A stretch of DNA of 64,000 nucleotides from Deltaproteobacteria bacterium (GTDB taxonomy: Bacteria; Myxococcota_A; UBA9160; PR03): the NCBI GenBank assembly GCA_035063765.1, contig JAPSFT010000005.1:62001-126000 (forward strand), in the 5' to 3' direction. Under the pieces are notes generated by a model. That model was not told the origin of the DNA and made no database searches. It worked only from the letters and a program-made list of their open reading frames with translations. The translations under genes were made by a program, and so were the position numbers. Positions 1 through 8,295 of the stretch are shown piece by piece; within the stretch, counting starts at the first letter, position 1; each line of letters begins with the position of its first letter.

Positions 1-224
1 AGCGCCGCCTCGCGCGAAGGGAAGTACGAGTAGAAGGTCCCGAAGCCGACGTCCGCGGCCTCGGCGATGCGCGCGATCGTCGCGGCCTCGAGCCCGCTCT
101 CGGCGATCACGCGGCGCGTGGCGTCGAGCAGGCGCTCGCGGGTCTCGCGGCGGCGGCGCTGGCGGCGGCCCTCGGGCGCGGCCGGCGGCGCGGGAGCGGC
201 GTGGCGGGCGGGCAGGCGGGCCAT
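1..224 (-). CDS. TetR-family transcriptional regulator, N-terminal part (runs off window)
   Basis: Only the first 74 codons are present; the rest lies beyond position 1. The start ATG is at 224-222, with a GAGGA ribosome-binding site a few bases upstream. After a basic, Arg-rich leader the sequence reads TRERLLDATRRVIAESG, then ATIARIAEAADVGFGTFYSYF, the helix-turn-helix of TetR repressors with the typical G-x-FY-x-YF ending of the recognition helix. TetR proteins bind short inverted repeats as dimers and release DNA when a small ligand binds the missing C-terminal domain. The gene follows an FmdE-like gene on the same strand and has its own sigma-70-like promoter with a dyad, so autoregulation is likely. 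The ligand cannot be predicted. Confidence 0.9.
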   Translation of the reverse strand, partial: MARLPARHAAPAPPAAPEGRRQRRRRETRERLLDATRRVIAESGLEAATIARIAEAADVGFGTFYSYFPSREAA

Positions 225-261
225 CGGTCCTCGGCGGGCCGCACCCCGGCGACCCGGAGGC

Positions 262-291
262 AGGTTAGGCGAAATCCGATGGGATCGTCAA
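262..291 (-). promoter_or_regulatory. Sigma-70-like promoter of the tetR gene
   Basis: On the minus strand TTGACG (291-286) is followed, after an 18-bp spacer, by TAACCT (267-262). This is close to the housekeeping -35/-10 consensus and stands out in GC-rich DNA. Transcription would start near 255, about 30 nt before the ATG at 224. Confidence 0.65.
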
Positions 292-312
292 GTTCGATTT
301 ATCGATCGGATT
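273..312. promoter_or_regulatory. Inverted repeat AATCCGAT / ATCGGATT around the tetR -35 box
   Basis: AATCCGAT at 273-280 and its exact reverse complement ATCGGATT at 305-312 flank the -35 hexamer; the first arm lies in the promoter spacer. The position fits an operator for the TetR protein itself. The 24-bp gap between arms is wide for one TetR dimer, so two half-operators or a looped site are alternatives. Confidence 0.45.
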
Positions 313-351
313 CTATCGGCTTGCCTCCGTCCCGGGTCAGGGGCTTCCGCG

Positions 352-987
352 TCAACCGCGGACCTCGATGACCGCCGGGTCGTCCGCGTGCTCGAGCAGC
401 AGGCGGCGCACCCGGTCCTGCCAGAGCGCCTGGAAGGTCGAGGCCTCCTCGCCGCTCGCCTCGCCGCGCAGGCAGCGCCCCATGAGCTGCGAGGTGCGCG
501 GATCGCCGCCCACGCGCTCGAGGTGCGCCGCGACCTCGACCGGCGTCCCGGCCCCGTCGACGCGCGAGAAGCGGAGCTCGCCGAAGGCGAGGGGGCGCCC
601 GAAGAAGAGCCGCTCGCGCCGGCCGAAGCGCCCGCCGATCCCCGGGAAGCCGCTGTCCCCGGTCGCCCCGGTGACGAAGGTGCAGACCGCGGCGACCACG
701 CCGGTCACGCCCGCGTCGCGCGCCTCGCGGAGCTCGACCCGGATCCCGCCCCGCTCGGGCGCCCCGCCCCCGTACAGCCGGCCGAGCGCCGCGCGCGTCA
801 TCAGGAAGGCCGACGCGACCGTCGGGCAGGAGTGGCCGGCCATCCGCACGACGTCGGCGTAGCGGTAGCGGAGGCGCCCCGCGCCGGCCGCGCCGAGGAA
901 GCCGGCGAGCGGGTCGACGACGTCGATCACCGGCGCGTCGTCGAAGAAGGACGGGAAGGACTCGTGCGAAGCGGACCCGGCGGACAT
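352..987 (-). CDS. FmdE-like domain protein of unknown function
   Basis: The 211-residue soluble protein starts at the ATG at 987. Around residue 50 it has AGHSCPTVASAF, which resembles the GHxCPGxxxGYR motif opening FmdE-type domains (formylmethanofuran dehydrogenase subunit E and many non-methanogen relatives). Further on, FVTGATGDSGFPG resembles the family's glycine-rich TGxTxGxG segment. The second conserved family cysteine is not evident, so metal binding would differ from classic FmdE. There is no signal peptide or membrane segment. It lies just upstream of tetR on the same strand; a weak -10 (TACGAT on the minus strand, 1025-1020) precedes it. Substrate and pathway are unknown; the family link is by motif only. 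Confidence 0.7.
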   Translation of the reverse strand: MSAGSASHESFPSFFDDAPVIDVVDPLAGFLGAAGAGRLRYRYADVVRMAGHSCPTVASAFLMTRAALGRLYGGGAPERGGIRVELREARDAGVTGVVAAVCTFVTGATGDSGFPGIGGRFGRRERLFFGRPLAFGELRFSRVDGAGTPVEVAAHLERVGGDPRTSQLMGRCLRGEASGEEASTFQALWQDRVRRLLLEHADDPAVIEVRG

Positions 988-1019
988 GGTGGCGGAACCT
1001 CTGGCTGGGGGGAGCCGCG

Positions 1020-1025
1020 ATCGTA
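1020..1025 (-). promoter_or_regulatory. Candidate -10 element of the FmdE-like gene
   Basis: Minus-strand TACGAT lies 32 bp before the ATG at 987. No convincing -35 was seen. Confidence 0.3.
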
Positions 1026-1100
1026 GCGGCCGGCCCCGGGGCGGGTCGGCCCGGGGCGCGGCGCCCGCGCCGTCTCGCGGCCCGGGCCCCGGCCTCCGGT

Positions 1101-1114
1101 ATGACCGCGGTCAT
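1101..1114. promoter_or_regulatory. 14-bp perfect palindrome ATGACCGCGGTCAT upstream of the metalloprotease gene
   Basis: A self-complementary 14-mer lies about 140 bp before the metalloprotease start, in the region between two divergent genes. An AT-richer patch (CTACCTATTTCTG, near 1138-1150) follows and may hold the promoter. The palindrome is a plausible dimeric-repressor or activator site. No sigma-54 -24/-12 pair was visible. Confidence 0.35.
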
Positions 1115-1252
1115 GCCGGGACAGCGCCTCCGGTCCCTACCTATTTCTGCGTTCCCTCCAGGACCCGCTCGCGTGCGCGGGGGTCGCGATCGCGCGGGGG
1201 TGACGGCAAGGGTCCGCGCCCCGTGGCCGGGGTACGGGCCGGAGGTCGCACG

Positions 1253-3814
1253 ATGGCGGCTCGTCCCGGCCTGCGCTGCGCCGGCGCCGGCCTGCTCGTG
1301 CTCGGTCTTGCCCCGCTCGCGGCGCCGGCCGTGGTCGACGTCACCTACGACCTGCACTTCCGGGTCTACTGCGACCCGCCGAGCGGCCCGGAGCTCTGCT
1401 TCCAGGGATCGGGATGGACGAGCGTGGCCGACATCCGGGCGGCCTACGCGAAGCGCGTGGTCCCGGTGCTGAACCGGATCTACGAGCCCACCGGGATCTC
1501 GTTCCGGCTCCATGCGCTCGACTACGACGAGTCGCGGCCCGACTTCACCGCCGTCGAGCGGCCGAGCAAGCTCGACCCGCCGACGACCGCCGACGACGCG
1601 ATCCGCGACATGCGCGAAATCGCGCGCCTGCCCGCCAACGCCGGGCGCATCCAGGTGTTCGCGCTGCCACGGCTGAAGACCGCGTTCTCGGCGGTTGCGC
1701 CCGAGTCCGCGTGCAGCGGCGGCACCGACGACCTGCGCGCGTGCAACCCCGCCGATCCCGGCGCCTGTCCGGGCGGCAGCTGCGACTCCCTGCCCAACTA
1801 CGGCGTGTTCGTCGGTGTCGGGCTGCCCGGCGATCCGATCCTCCTCGCCCACGAGCTCGCGCACCACTTCTGCCTCGGGCACACGCAGTCGGGCGCCGAT
1901 CGCGGGGACCAGGGCGGCGTCTGCGGGCCCCCGGTGAACCACAGCGGAGACGGCATCGCCGACACGCCCCCGGATCCGGGGCCGATGGAGCGCAAGAAGC
2001 GCAGCGAGTACGACGCCGCCAGCCCCGCCGAGCAGGCCGAGATCGCGACGCTCTTCGACGCCATCGTGCCGGATGCGAAGGCCCATCTCCGCCACCCCAG
2101 CTACCTGGACCTCGACTTCTTCGGCTGTCACCAGTGGTGCGACTGGAGCCGTTCGAGCGTGGGCTTCTCCTCGCCGGTCAACGAGATCCTCGGCGAGCCG
2201 AAGCGGGTCCAGCAGTGCAGCCCCGTCTGCTACGAGACGGGCCCCGGGCCCGCACCCGCGCTCCAGGTGGACCTCGGCCACGCGCCCGACACCGCGCTCG
2301 TCATCTCCTACTACTTCCGGGAGTGCAGCGGGCCGTGGGTGATCGGAGGCAACGTGGTCCCGGCCTTCACGCCCCAGCAGGCCGCGCACGTCGAGAGCTG
2401 CATCGGGGACGTTCCCGAGCGGGTGGGCTACGCCGACGTGTGCGAGACGCGCGGCGGCGACAGCGACCGCGACGGCATCTGCGACCAGGACGACGGCTGC
2501 AAGCTGGCCTTCGACCCCGCCCAGACCGACAGCGACGGCGACGGCAAGCCGGACGCCTGCGACCTGGCGCCGCTCTACGTCGGAGACATCGGGATCGACC
2601 ACGACCTCGACGGCTTCGGCGACCTCGTCGACCCGGATGCCGACAACGACGGCTGTCCGAACGGGGGCGACCAGCACCCGCACGACGCCCAGCTTCCGGT
2701 GGCGACAAGGCTCCAGCCCGGCTGCGAGCCGCCGTCCGTGACGCTCTACGCCTTCGAGGGCGCCGATGCCGACGCCGACGACCTGCCGAACTGCGCCGAC
2801 GCCGACGACGACCAGGACGGCATTCCCGATCCGCAGGACCCGTGCCCGCTCGTCCCGGGCACGAGCGGCTGCGTGATCGACGGCGGCATCTGTCCGCCGC
2901 CCTGGCTCACGCTCTGCCTGGGTCCCGGCTGCCTGCCGATCTTCGACCTCGTCGTGGTGTCGCTCGTGAACCCGGCCGAGGCGCTGCACTTCGACTTCCA
3001 GATCGTGGGCGAGCAGCTCGTCGTGGCGCCGCTGCCCGGGCGCAGCCTCGGCGAGACCCTCTACGCGCTCCAGGGAGGCTTCTTCACGGGGTCGCGCGGC
3101 GCCCCGCCGAGCCTCCAGCTCGAGATCCGCTCGCGGGCGAGCGGCGCCACCGAGGCCGTCGTGCTCTCGGGCTTCGACGCCGGGGACGTGACGATCGACT
3201 TCGACCGCACGGGACGCCTCCTCGCGCTCACGCCCGACGGTGTCGGAGGTCTCCTCCTCGAGCCGACCTTCGCGGCCGGGGCCCCCGCCGGCCTCGCCTT
3301 CCCCGACGGCGACGCCGACGGCGTCCCGGATCTCGCCGATCTCTGCCTGGAGGTCGCGGATCCCGATTCGCGCGACACCGACCACGACGGCTTCGGCGAC
3401 GCCTGTGACCTCGACCTCGACCAGGACGGCGTCGTGTCGGCCGCGGAGCACGCGCTGGTCGGCGCCTGCGACGGCGTGGACCTCGCAAGCCCCGTGGCGC
3501 TCCTCGCGGCTGGCGAGGACGGCGAGCCCGAGCCCTCGCGGAGCGAGCTCGAGCGGCTCGGGCTCCAGGCCCGCTGCGGGCCCGCCGACCTCGACGGCAG
3601 CGGGTTCGTCGACCTCGCCGACGCGCGCCTCGCCGGCGCGCTGCTCGGGCGGCCGCCCGGGCCGTCCGGCGTGACGGCGATTCCCGAGCCGGCCGGGCAG
3701 GCGCTGCTCGCCCTCGCGACCCTCGCCGGGATGGCGTGCGGGCGGCGCGGCCCGGGCCGGCGGCACAGGGCCTGTGAAGGAATCGGCGACCGAGCAGCGC
3801 GCCGTCGCCGGTAG
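1253..3814 (+). CDS. Secreted PEP-CTERM metalloprotease with thrombospondin type-3 and dockerin-like repeats
   Basis: The 853-residue protein starts at ATG 1253, six bases after a GGAGGT site, and opens with a Sec signal peptide. The catalytic signature HELAHHFCLGH (from about residue 200) is an HExxHxxxxxH zinc site of metzincin type, but without the usual Gly at position 8. From about residue 400, Asp-rich calcium-binding thrombospondin type-3 repeats (DSDGDGKPDACD and variants) follow, with another cluster near residue 690. A dockerin-like segment (DLDGSGFVDLADARL) lies near residue 785. The C-terminus has PEP, a hydrophobic helix and an Arg cluster, the exosortase sorting signal, so it should be processed at the envelope. 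The last 14 codons come from a palindromic element. No exosortase gene is in the window. The substrate is unknown. Confidence 0.85.
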   Translation: MAARPGLRCAGAGLLVLGLAPLAAPAVVDVTYDLHFRVYCDPPSGPELCFQGSGWTSVADIRAAYAKRVVPVLNRIYEPTGISFRLHALDYDESRPDFTAVERPSKLDPPTTADDAIRDMREIARLPANAGRIQVFALPRLKTAFSAVAPESACSGGTDDLRACNPADPGACPGGSCDSLPNYGVFVGVGLPGDPILLAHELAHHFCLGHTQSGADRGDQGGVCGPPVNHSGDGIADTPPDPGPMERKKRSEYDAASPAEQAEIATLFDAIVPDAKAHLRHPSYLDLDFFGCHQWCDWSRSSVGFSSPVNEILGEPKRVQQCSPVCYETGPGPAPALQVDLGHAPDTALVISYYFRECSGPWVIGGNVVPAFTPQQAAHVESCIGDVPERVGYADVCETRGGDSDRDGICDQDDGCKLAFDPAQTDSDGDGKPDACDLAPLYVGDIGIDHDLDGFGDLVDPDADNDGCPNGGDQHPHDAQLPVATRLQPGCEPPSVTLYAFEGADADADDLPNCADADDDQDGIPDPQDPCPLVPGTSGCVIDGGICPPPWLTLCLGPGCLPIFDLVVVSLVNPAEALHFDFQIVGEQLVVAPLPGRSLGETLYALQGGFFTGSRGAPPSLQLEIRSRASGATEAVVLSGFDAGDVTIDFDRTGRLLALTPDGVGGLLLEPTFAAGAPAGLAFPDGDADGVPDLADLCLEVADPDSRDTDHDGFGDACDLDLDQDGVVSAAEHALVGACDGVDLASPVALLAAGEDGEPEPSRSELERLGLQARCGPADLDGSGFVDLADARLAGALLGRPPGPSGVTAIPEPAGQALLALATLAGMACGRRGPGRRHRACEGIGDRAARRRR

Positions 3815-3924
3815 GCCAGATGCAAGGCGCGACGACGAGTCCCATCGAGAGAGGGCGAGGAGGAGCAACGCAGCAGATGGCCTGCCGCCGCAAGCGATGC
3901 GACCGAGCCGATGTCTTCACAGGC
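3770..3924. repeat. 155-bp imperfect palindrome fused to the 3' end of the metalloprotease gene
   Basis: The left end reads GCCTGTGAAG (3770-3779) and the right end its exact complement CTTCACAGGC (3915-3924). Inside, ATCGGC near both ends, AGGCCA near the quarter points and CCCATCGAGAGAGGG near the middle give two partly matching arms. It could be a bidirectional terminator between convergent genes, but its length and complexity look more like a REP/MITE-type mobile palindrome. The stop codon of the upstream gene (3812-3814) lies inside the left arm, so the element supplies that protein's last 14 residues. No second copy was seen in the window. Confidence 0.55.
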
Positions 3925-3926
3925 GC

Positions 3927-4295
3927 TCAGGAGCGCCGGCGCGCGAGGAGCACGAGCGCGAGCGCGGCGAGCGCGGGCAGGGCCTGGACGAACAGGATCG
4001 CCGGCTGCGCGCTGAGGGCGCCGAAGACGCCCGCGACCGCGGCACAGCCGAGGAAGAAGATCTGGGTCGCCCGCCGATCGCCGGCGCGGAGCAGGCCGAA
4101 GACCAGCCCCGCCGCCAGGAAGCCGTTGTAGAGGCCCTGGTTCGCCGCGAGCACCCGGGACGCCTCCGCGAACGCGGGGGTCAGCCCGAAGGTCCGCAGG
4201 CCGAGCGGCTCCGTCCACAGGAACATCTCGAGGACCAGGAACCCGAGGTGCTGGAGCGCCACGAGCGCGACCCCGAGGTCTGCCCAGCGGCTCAT
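3927..4295 (-). CDS. DUF1304 family small integral membrane protein
   Basis: The 122-residue protein has four hydrophobic segments (about residues 5-25, 55-70, 78-95 and 98-117). It matches DUF1304 in length and in motifs such as EMFLWTEP in the first helix region and ANQGLYNGFLA in the middle. The function of the family is unknown. Its ATG (4295-4293) overlaps the TGA of the kinase gene in the ATGA pattern, so the two are translationally coupled. A membrane protein coupled to a glycerol-type kinase hints at polyol uptake or membrane-associated metabolism, but that is inference. Confidence 0.85.
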   Translation of the reverse strand: MSRWADLGVALVALQHLGFLVLEMFLWTEPLGLRTFGLTPAFAEASRVLAANQGLYNGFLAAGLVFGLLRAGDRRATQIFFLGCAAVAGVFGALSAQPAILFVQALPALAALALVLLARRRS

Positions 4296-5746
4296 CGGGT
4301 CGCCGCCGGGGGTGGTGCGGCGAGCTTCGCCGCCCGGCGGCAGGCCTCCCGCCAGCGGGCACGGTCGAAGGAGCCGGCGGGCTCGACGCGGCGCGCCGGC
4401 GGCAGGGCGGCGGCGACGTCGTCCCAGCCCTTCCAGGTGCCGATCGCGAGGCCCGCCAGGAAGGCCGCGCCGAGCGTCGTGGCCTCGGGCTCCGCCGAGA
4501 CGGCGACGGGGCGGCCCGTCGCGTCCGCGACCGCCTGCACGAAGGTCGGGTTCGCGCTCATCCCGCCGTCGATCCGGAGCGTCGCGATGGCGCGCCCGCC
4601 GTCCACCTCCGCCGCTTCGACGAGGTCCGCCGCGCGCTGCGCGATGCCCTCGAGCACGGCGCGGACCACGTGGGCGCGCCGCGTCGTCCGGCTCAGGCCG
4701 AGGAGCGCGCCGCGCGCCTCGTAGTCCCAGTACGGCGTGCCGAGCCCGAGGAGCGCGGGGACGAAGACGACGCCCTCCGACGACGCGCACGACGCGGCGA
4801 CGGAATGACAATCATCGGTGTCGGCGAGGAGGCCGAGCCCGTCGCGCAGCCACTCGACGTTCGACCCGGCCGCGAGGACGAGGCCTTCGAGGAGCCAGGT
4901 GAGGGCGCCGCGCACGCGCCAGGCGACGAGCGGCACGCAGCCCTGCGGGCCGGTGAGCTCGAAGCCCGGGCGCTCCGGGCCGAGACACACGTCGAGCATC
5001 GCGCCGGTCCCGAAGGTGATCTTCGCCATCCCCGGCGCGACGCAGCCCTGGCCGGCGAGCGAGGCCTGCTGATCGCCGGCGATCCCGGCGATCGGCGGCG
5101 CGCCGGGGAGCGCGCGCGCCGGCCCGAGGATCCCCGAGGAGTCGACGATCGCGGGCAGCGCGTGCCGCGGCACGCCCACGGCCCGGAGGAGCTCGCCGTT
5201 CCAGTCGCCCGCCGCGGCCGACCCCATCCCGCTCGCGGAGGCATTGCTCGCGTCCGTGACGTGCAGGGCGCCTCCGGAGAGGGTCCACGCGATCCAGGCG
5301 TCGACGGTCCCGACGCACACGTCGTCCCGGTCGCGCACGCCGGCGTGCTCGAGCAGCCACGCGGCCTTGGTCGCGGTGCCGTTCGGCGTGACGGGGAGGC
5401 CGGCGGCGTGGAGCCGCCTGCAGTGCTCGATCGTCCGCAGGTCCTGCCAGCCGAGCCCGGGGCCCACGGGCGCGCCCGTCGCGCGGCTCCAGGCGACCGC
5501 CGACGCGCGCTGGTTCGCGATGCCGACGGCGGCGACGGGGCCCACCGCGGCGATCGTCGCCCGCGCCACCGCGAGCGCCGCCCGGGCGAGCTCGTGCGCG
5601 TCGAACTCGACGAGCCCGGGGCCCGGCGAGGACGGCAGCACCTCCCGCCGCTCCTCGTGGACGATGCGCGCGTCCTCGCCGACGGCGGCCGCGCGCACGC
5701 CGCTCGTTCCGACGTCGACGACGAGGATCTGCGTCCGGGCAGCCAT
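4292..5746 (-). CDS. glpK: FGGY-family carbohydrate kinase, probably glycerol kinase
   Basis: The 484-residue cytoplasmic kinase would phosphorylate glycerol to sn-glycerol 3-phosphate with ATP. It opens with the phosphate-1 motif DVGTSGVRAAAV and has GIANQRASAV, GWQDLRT, TVDAWIAWTLSGG and GIAGDQQASLAGQ, all matching glycerol kinases, then the adenosine-binding IDGGMSANPTF. Length is slightly below the usual 500. The segment after the HVTDASNAS motif differs from enterobacterial GlpK, so another polyol substrate is possible. It is the first gene of a two-gene operon with the DUF1304 gene (4-bp overlap). A TAGGAT hexamer ends 9 bp before the ATG, suggesting a very short leader. Confidence 0.85.
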   Translation of the reverse strand: MAARTQILVVDVGTSGVRAAAVGEDARIVHEERREVLPSSPGPGLVEFDAHELARAALAVARATIAAVGPVAAVGIANQRASAVAWSRATGAPVGPGLGWQDLRTIEHCRRLHAAGLPVTPNGTATKAAWLLEHAGVRDRDDVCVGTVDAWIAWTLSGGALHVTDASNASASGMGSAAAGDWNGELLRAVGVPRHALPAIVDSSGILGPARALPGAPPIAGIAGDQQASLAGQGCVAPGMAKITFGTGAMLDVCLGPERPGFELTGPQGCVPLVAWRVRGALTWLLEGLVLAAGSNVEWLRDGLGLLADTDDCHSVAASCASSEGVVFVPALLGLGTPYWDYEARGALLGLSRTTRRAHVVRAVLEGIAQRAADLVEAAEVDGGRAIATLRIDGGMSANPTFVQAVADATGRPVAVSAEPEATTLGAAFLAGLAIGTWKGWDDVAAALPPARRVEPAGSFDRARWREACRRAAKLAAPPPAATR

Positions 5747-5755
5747 CCGGGGCCG

Positions 5756-5761
5756 ATCCTA
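5756..5761 (-). promoter_or_regulatory. Candidate -10 (TAGGAT) of the glycerol-kinase operon
   Basis: Minus-strand TAGGAT lies 9 bp before the ATG at 5746, placing the start of transcription almost on the start codon. Confidence 0.4.
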
Positions 5762-5822
5762 CACCCGCCCCGAGGTGCCCGGCCGCTGCGGGTCGCGGGG
5801 CCCTCTCCTCCTCGGGGTCCGT

Positions 5823-5828
5823 TATCGT
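5823..5828 (+). promoter_or_regulatory. Candidate -10 (TATCGT) of the esterase gene
   Basis: TATCGT sits in the divergent gap between kinase and esterase, about 80 bp before the ATG at 5909. No clear -35 is visible. Confidence 0.3.
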
Positions 5829-5908
5829 TCCCCGTCGCGGGTCGCGATCGTCGCGCGGCCCCGCGGCGGCTGGCCGGCCGCCGTCCTCCGTGACGAGGGG
5901 AGCAGGAG

Positions 5909-6970
<1,062 letters not shown>

Positions 6971-7059
6971 CCCGGCCTCGCCGCGGCGCGTCCGGCGCGC
7001 CTGCGCTTCCGCCCCGGCCCTCGTCGTCGCGCCCTCGTCGTCGGGATGGCGCGAAGCGT

Positions 7060-7065
7060 TAGGCT
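7060..7065 (+). promoter_or_regulatory. Candidate -10 (TAGGCT) of the flavoprotein reductase gene
   Basis: TAGGCT lies 36 bp before the ATG at 7102, and a GGAGG site lies between. Confidence 0.4.
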
Positions 7066-7101
7066 CGGGGAGCGGGCGCGCCCGCTCGCGAGGAGGCCGC
7101 C

Positions 7102-8289
7102 ATGGAGCACGCGCACGACTACCTGATCGTCGGTGCCGGGATGGCCGGCGAGGCCGCCGCGCAGGCGCTGCGCAGCGCCGACGCGAAGGCCCGCATCGCG
7201 CTGCTCGGCGCGGAGCCCCACCCGCCCTACGACCGCCCGCCGCTCAGCAAGAAGCTCTGGAAGGACGGCCAGGAGGCGGAGATCTGGCGGCCGATCGAGA
7301 CGGTGCGCGCGGACCTCGCGCTCGGCCGCCGCGCCGTCGGGATCGACCGCGCGGCGCACGTGGTGAGCGACGACCGGGGCGACACCTGGCGCTACCGCAA
7401 GCTCCTCCTCGCGACCGGCGGCACGCCGCGCAGGCTCCCCTTCGGCGGCGACGCGATCCTCCCCTTCCGCACCGTCGACGACTACCGGCGCCTGCGCGAG
7501 CGGGCCCGGCCGGGGGCGCAGGTCGCCGTCATCGGCGGCGGCTTCATCGGGAGCGAGCTTGCCGCGGCGCTTGCGACGAACGGCTGCCGGGTGACGATGC
7601 TGTTCCCCGAGGAGGCGATCGGCGCGCGCGTGTACCCGAAGGCGCTCGCCGCGGCGGTCACCGCCTACTACCGGGAACGGGGCGTCGAGGTGCGGAGCGG
7701 CGTCACGGCCACCGGCTGCCGGGCCGGCGGCCACGGCGTGGAGCTCGCATGCTCCGACGGCGCCTCCCTGCGCGCCGACGCGGTGGTGGCGGGCCTCGGG
7801 ATCGTCCCCGACGTCGAGCTCGCGAAGGACGCAGGGCTCGCGGTGGACGACGGCATCGTGGTCGACGCCTGCCTGCGCAGCTCCGACCCCGACATCCACG
7901 CGGCCGGCGACGTGGCCTCGTTCCCGGCGCCCGCCCTCGGCCGGCGCATCCGCGTCGAGCACGAGGACGCCGCGAACACGATGGGAGCCCGGGCCGGCCG
8001 CTGCATGGCGGGCGCACACGCGCCCTACGAGGAGCTGCCCTTCTTCTACTCCGATCTCTTCGACCTCGGCTACGAGGCCGTGGGTCTCCTCGACGCGCGC
8101 CTCGAGACCGTCGAGCAGTGGGTGACGCCCTTCCGCGAGGGCGTCGTCTACTACCTCGAGGCCGGCCGCGTGCGCGGGGTGCTGCTCTGGAACACCTGGG
8201 GCCGGGTCGAGGCCGCCCGCCGCCTGATCGCGGCGCCCGGCCCCTTCGACGCCCGCAGCGTGCGCGGGCGGCTGCCCGTGCCCGGCTGA
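7102..8289 (+). CDS. NAD(P)/FAD-dependent oxidoreductase, ferredoxin-reductase / AIF type
   Basis: The 395-residue flavoprotein has an N-terminal FAD-binding GAGMAGEAAA motif, PYDRPPLSK (typical of rubredoxin/putidaredoxin-reductase-like proteins), an NAD(P)H-binding IGGGFIGSELA at about residue 150, and the late FAD motif HAAGDVASFP near residue 270. The C-terminal domain is of the AIF/ferredoxin-reductase kind. Such enzymes pass electrons from NAD(P)H to a small iron-sulphur protein or directly to an acceptor. No ferredoxin gene is adjacent. The gene converges on the Baeyer-Villiger monooxygenase gene with a 6-bp gap. Confidence 0.88.
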   Translation: MEHAHDYLIVGAGMAGEAAAQALRSADAKARIALLGAEPHPPYDRPPLSKKLWKDGQEAEIWRPIETVRADLALGRRAVGIDRAAHVVSDDRGDTWRYRKLLLATGGTPRRLPFGGDAILPFRTVDDYRRLRERARPGAQVAVIGGGFIGSELAAALATNGCRVTMLFPEEAIGARVYPKALAAAVTAYYRERGVEVRSGVTATGCRAGGHGVELACSDGASLRADAVVAGLGIVPDVELAKDAGLAVDDGIVVDACLRSSDPDIHAAGDVASFPAPALGRRIRVEHEDAANTMGARAGRCMAGAHAPYEELPFFYSDLFDLGYEAVGLLDARLETVEQWVTPFREGVVYYLEAGRVRGVLLWNTWGRVEAARRLIAAPGPFDARSVRGRLPVPG

Positions 8290-8295
8290 AGGCCC

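Noticed and set aside
1101-1252. Sigma-54 promoter for the PEP-CTERM metalloprotease
   Set aside because: I looked for GG-N10-GC with TGGCAC-like context, as in known PEP-CTERM regulons, and found none.
299-3868. 1189-codon minus-strand frame opposite the FmdE-like and metalloprotease genes
   Set aside because: It is an Arg/Ala/Gly-rich antisense frame, open because stop codons are rare in this GC-rich DNA; the other strand has clear motifs (HExxH, TSP3, PEP-CTERM).
7018-7044. Short direct repeat CCCTCGTCGTCG
   Set aside because: Two adjacent copies of a 12-mer in GC-rich intergenic DNA, without dyad or conserved context; probably slippage.
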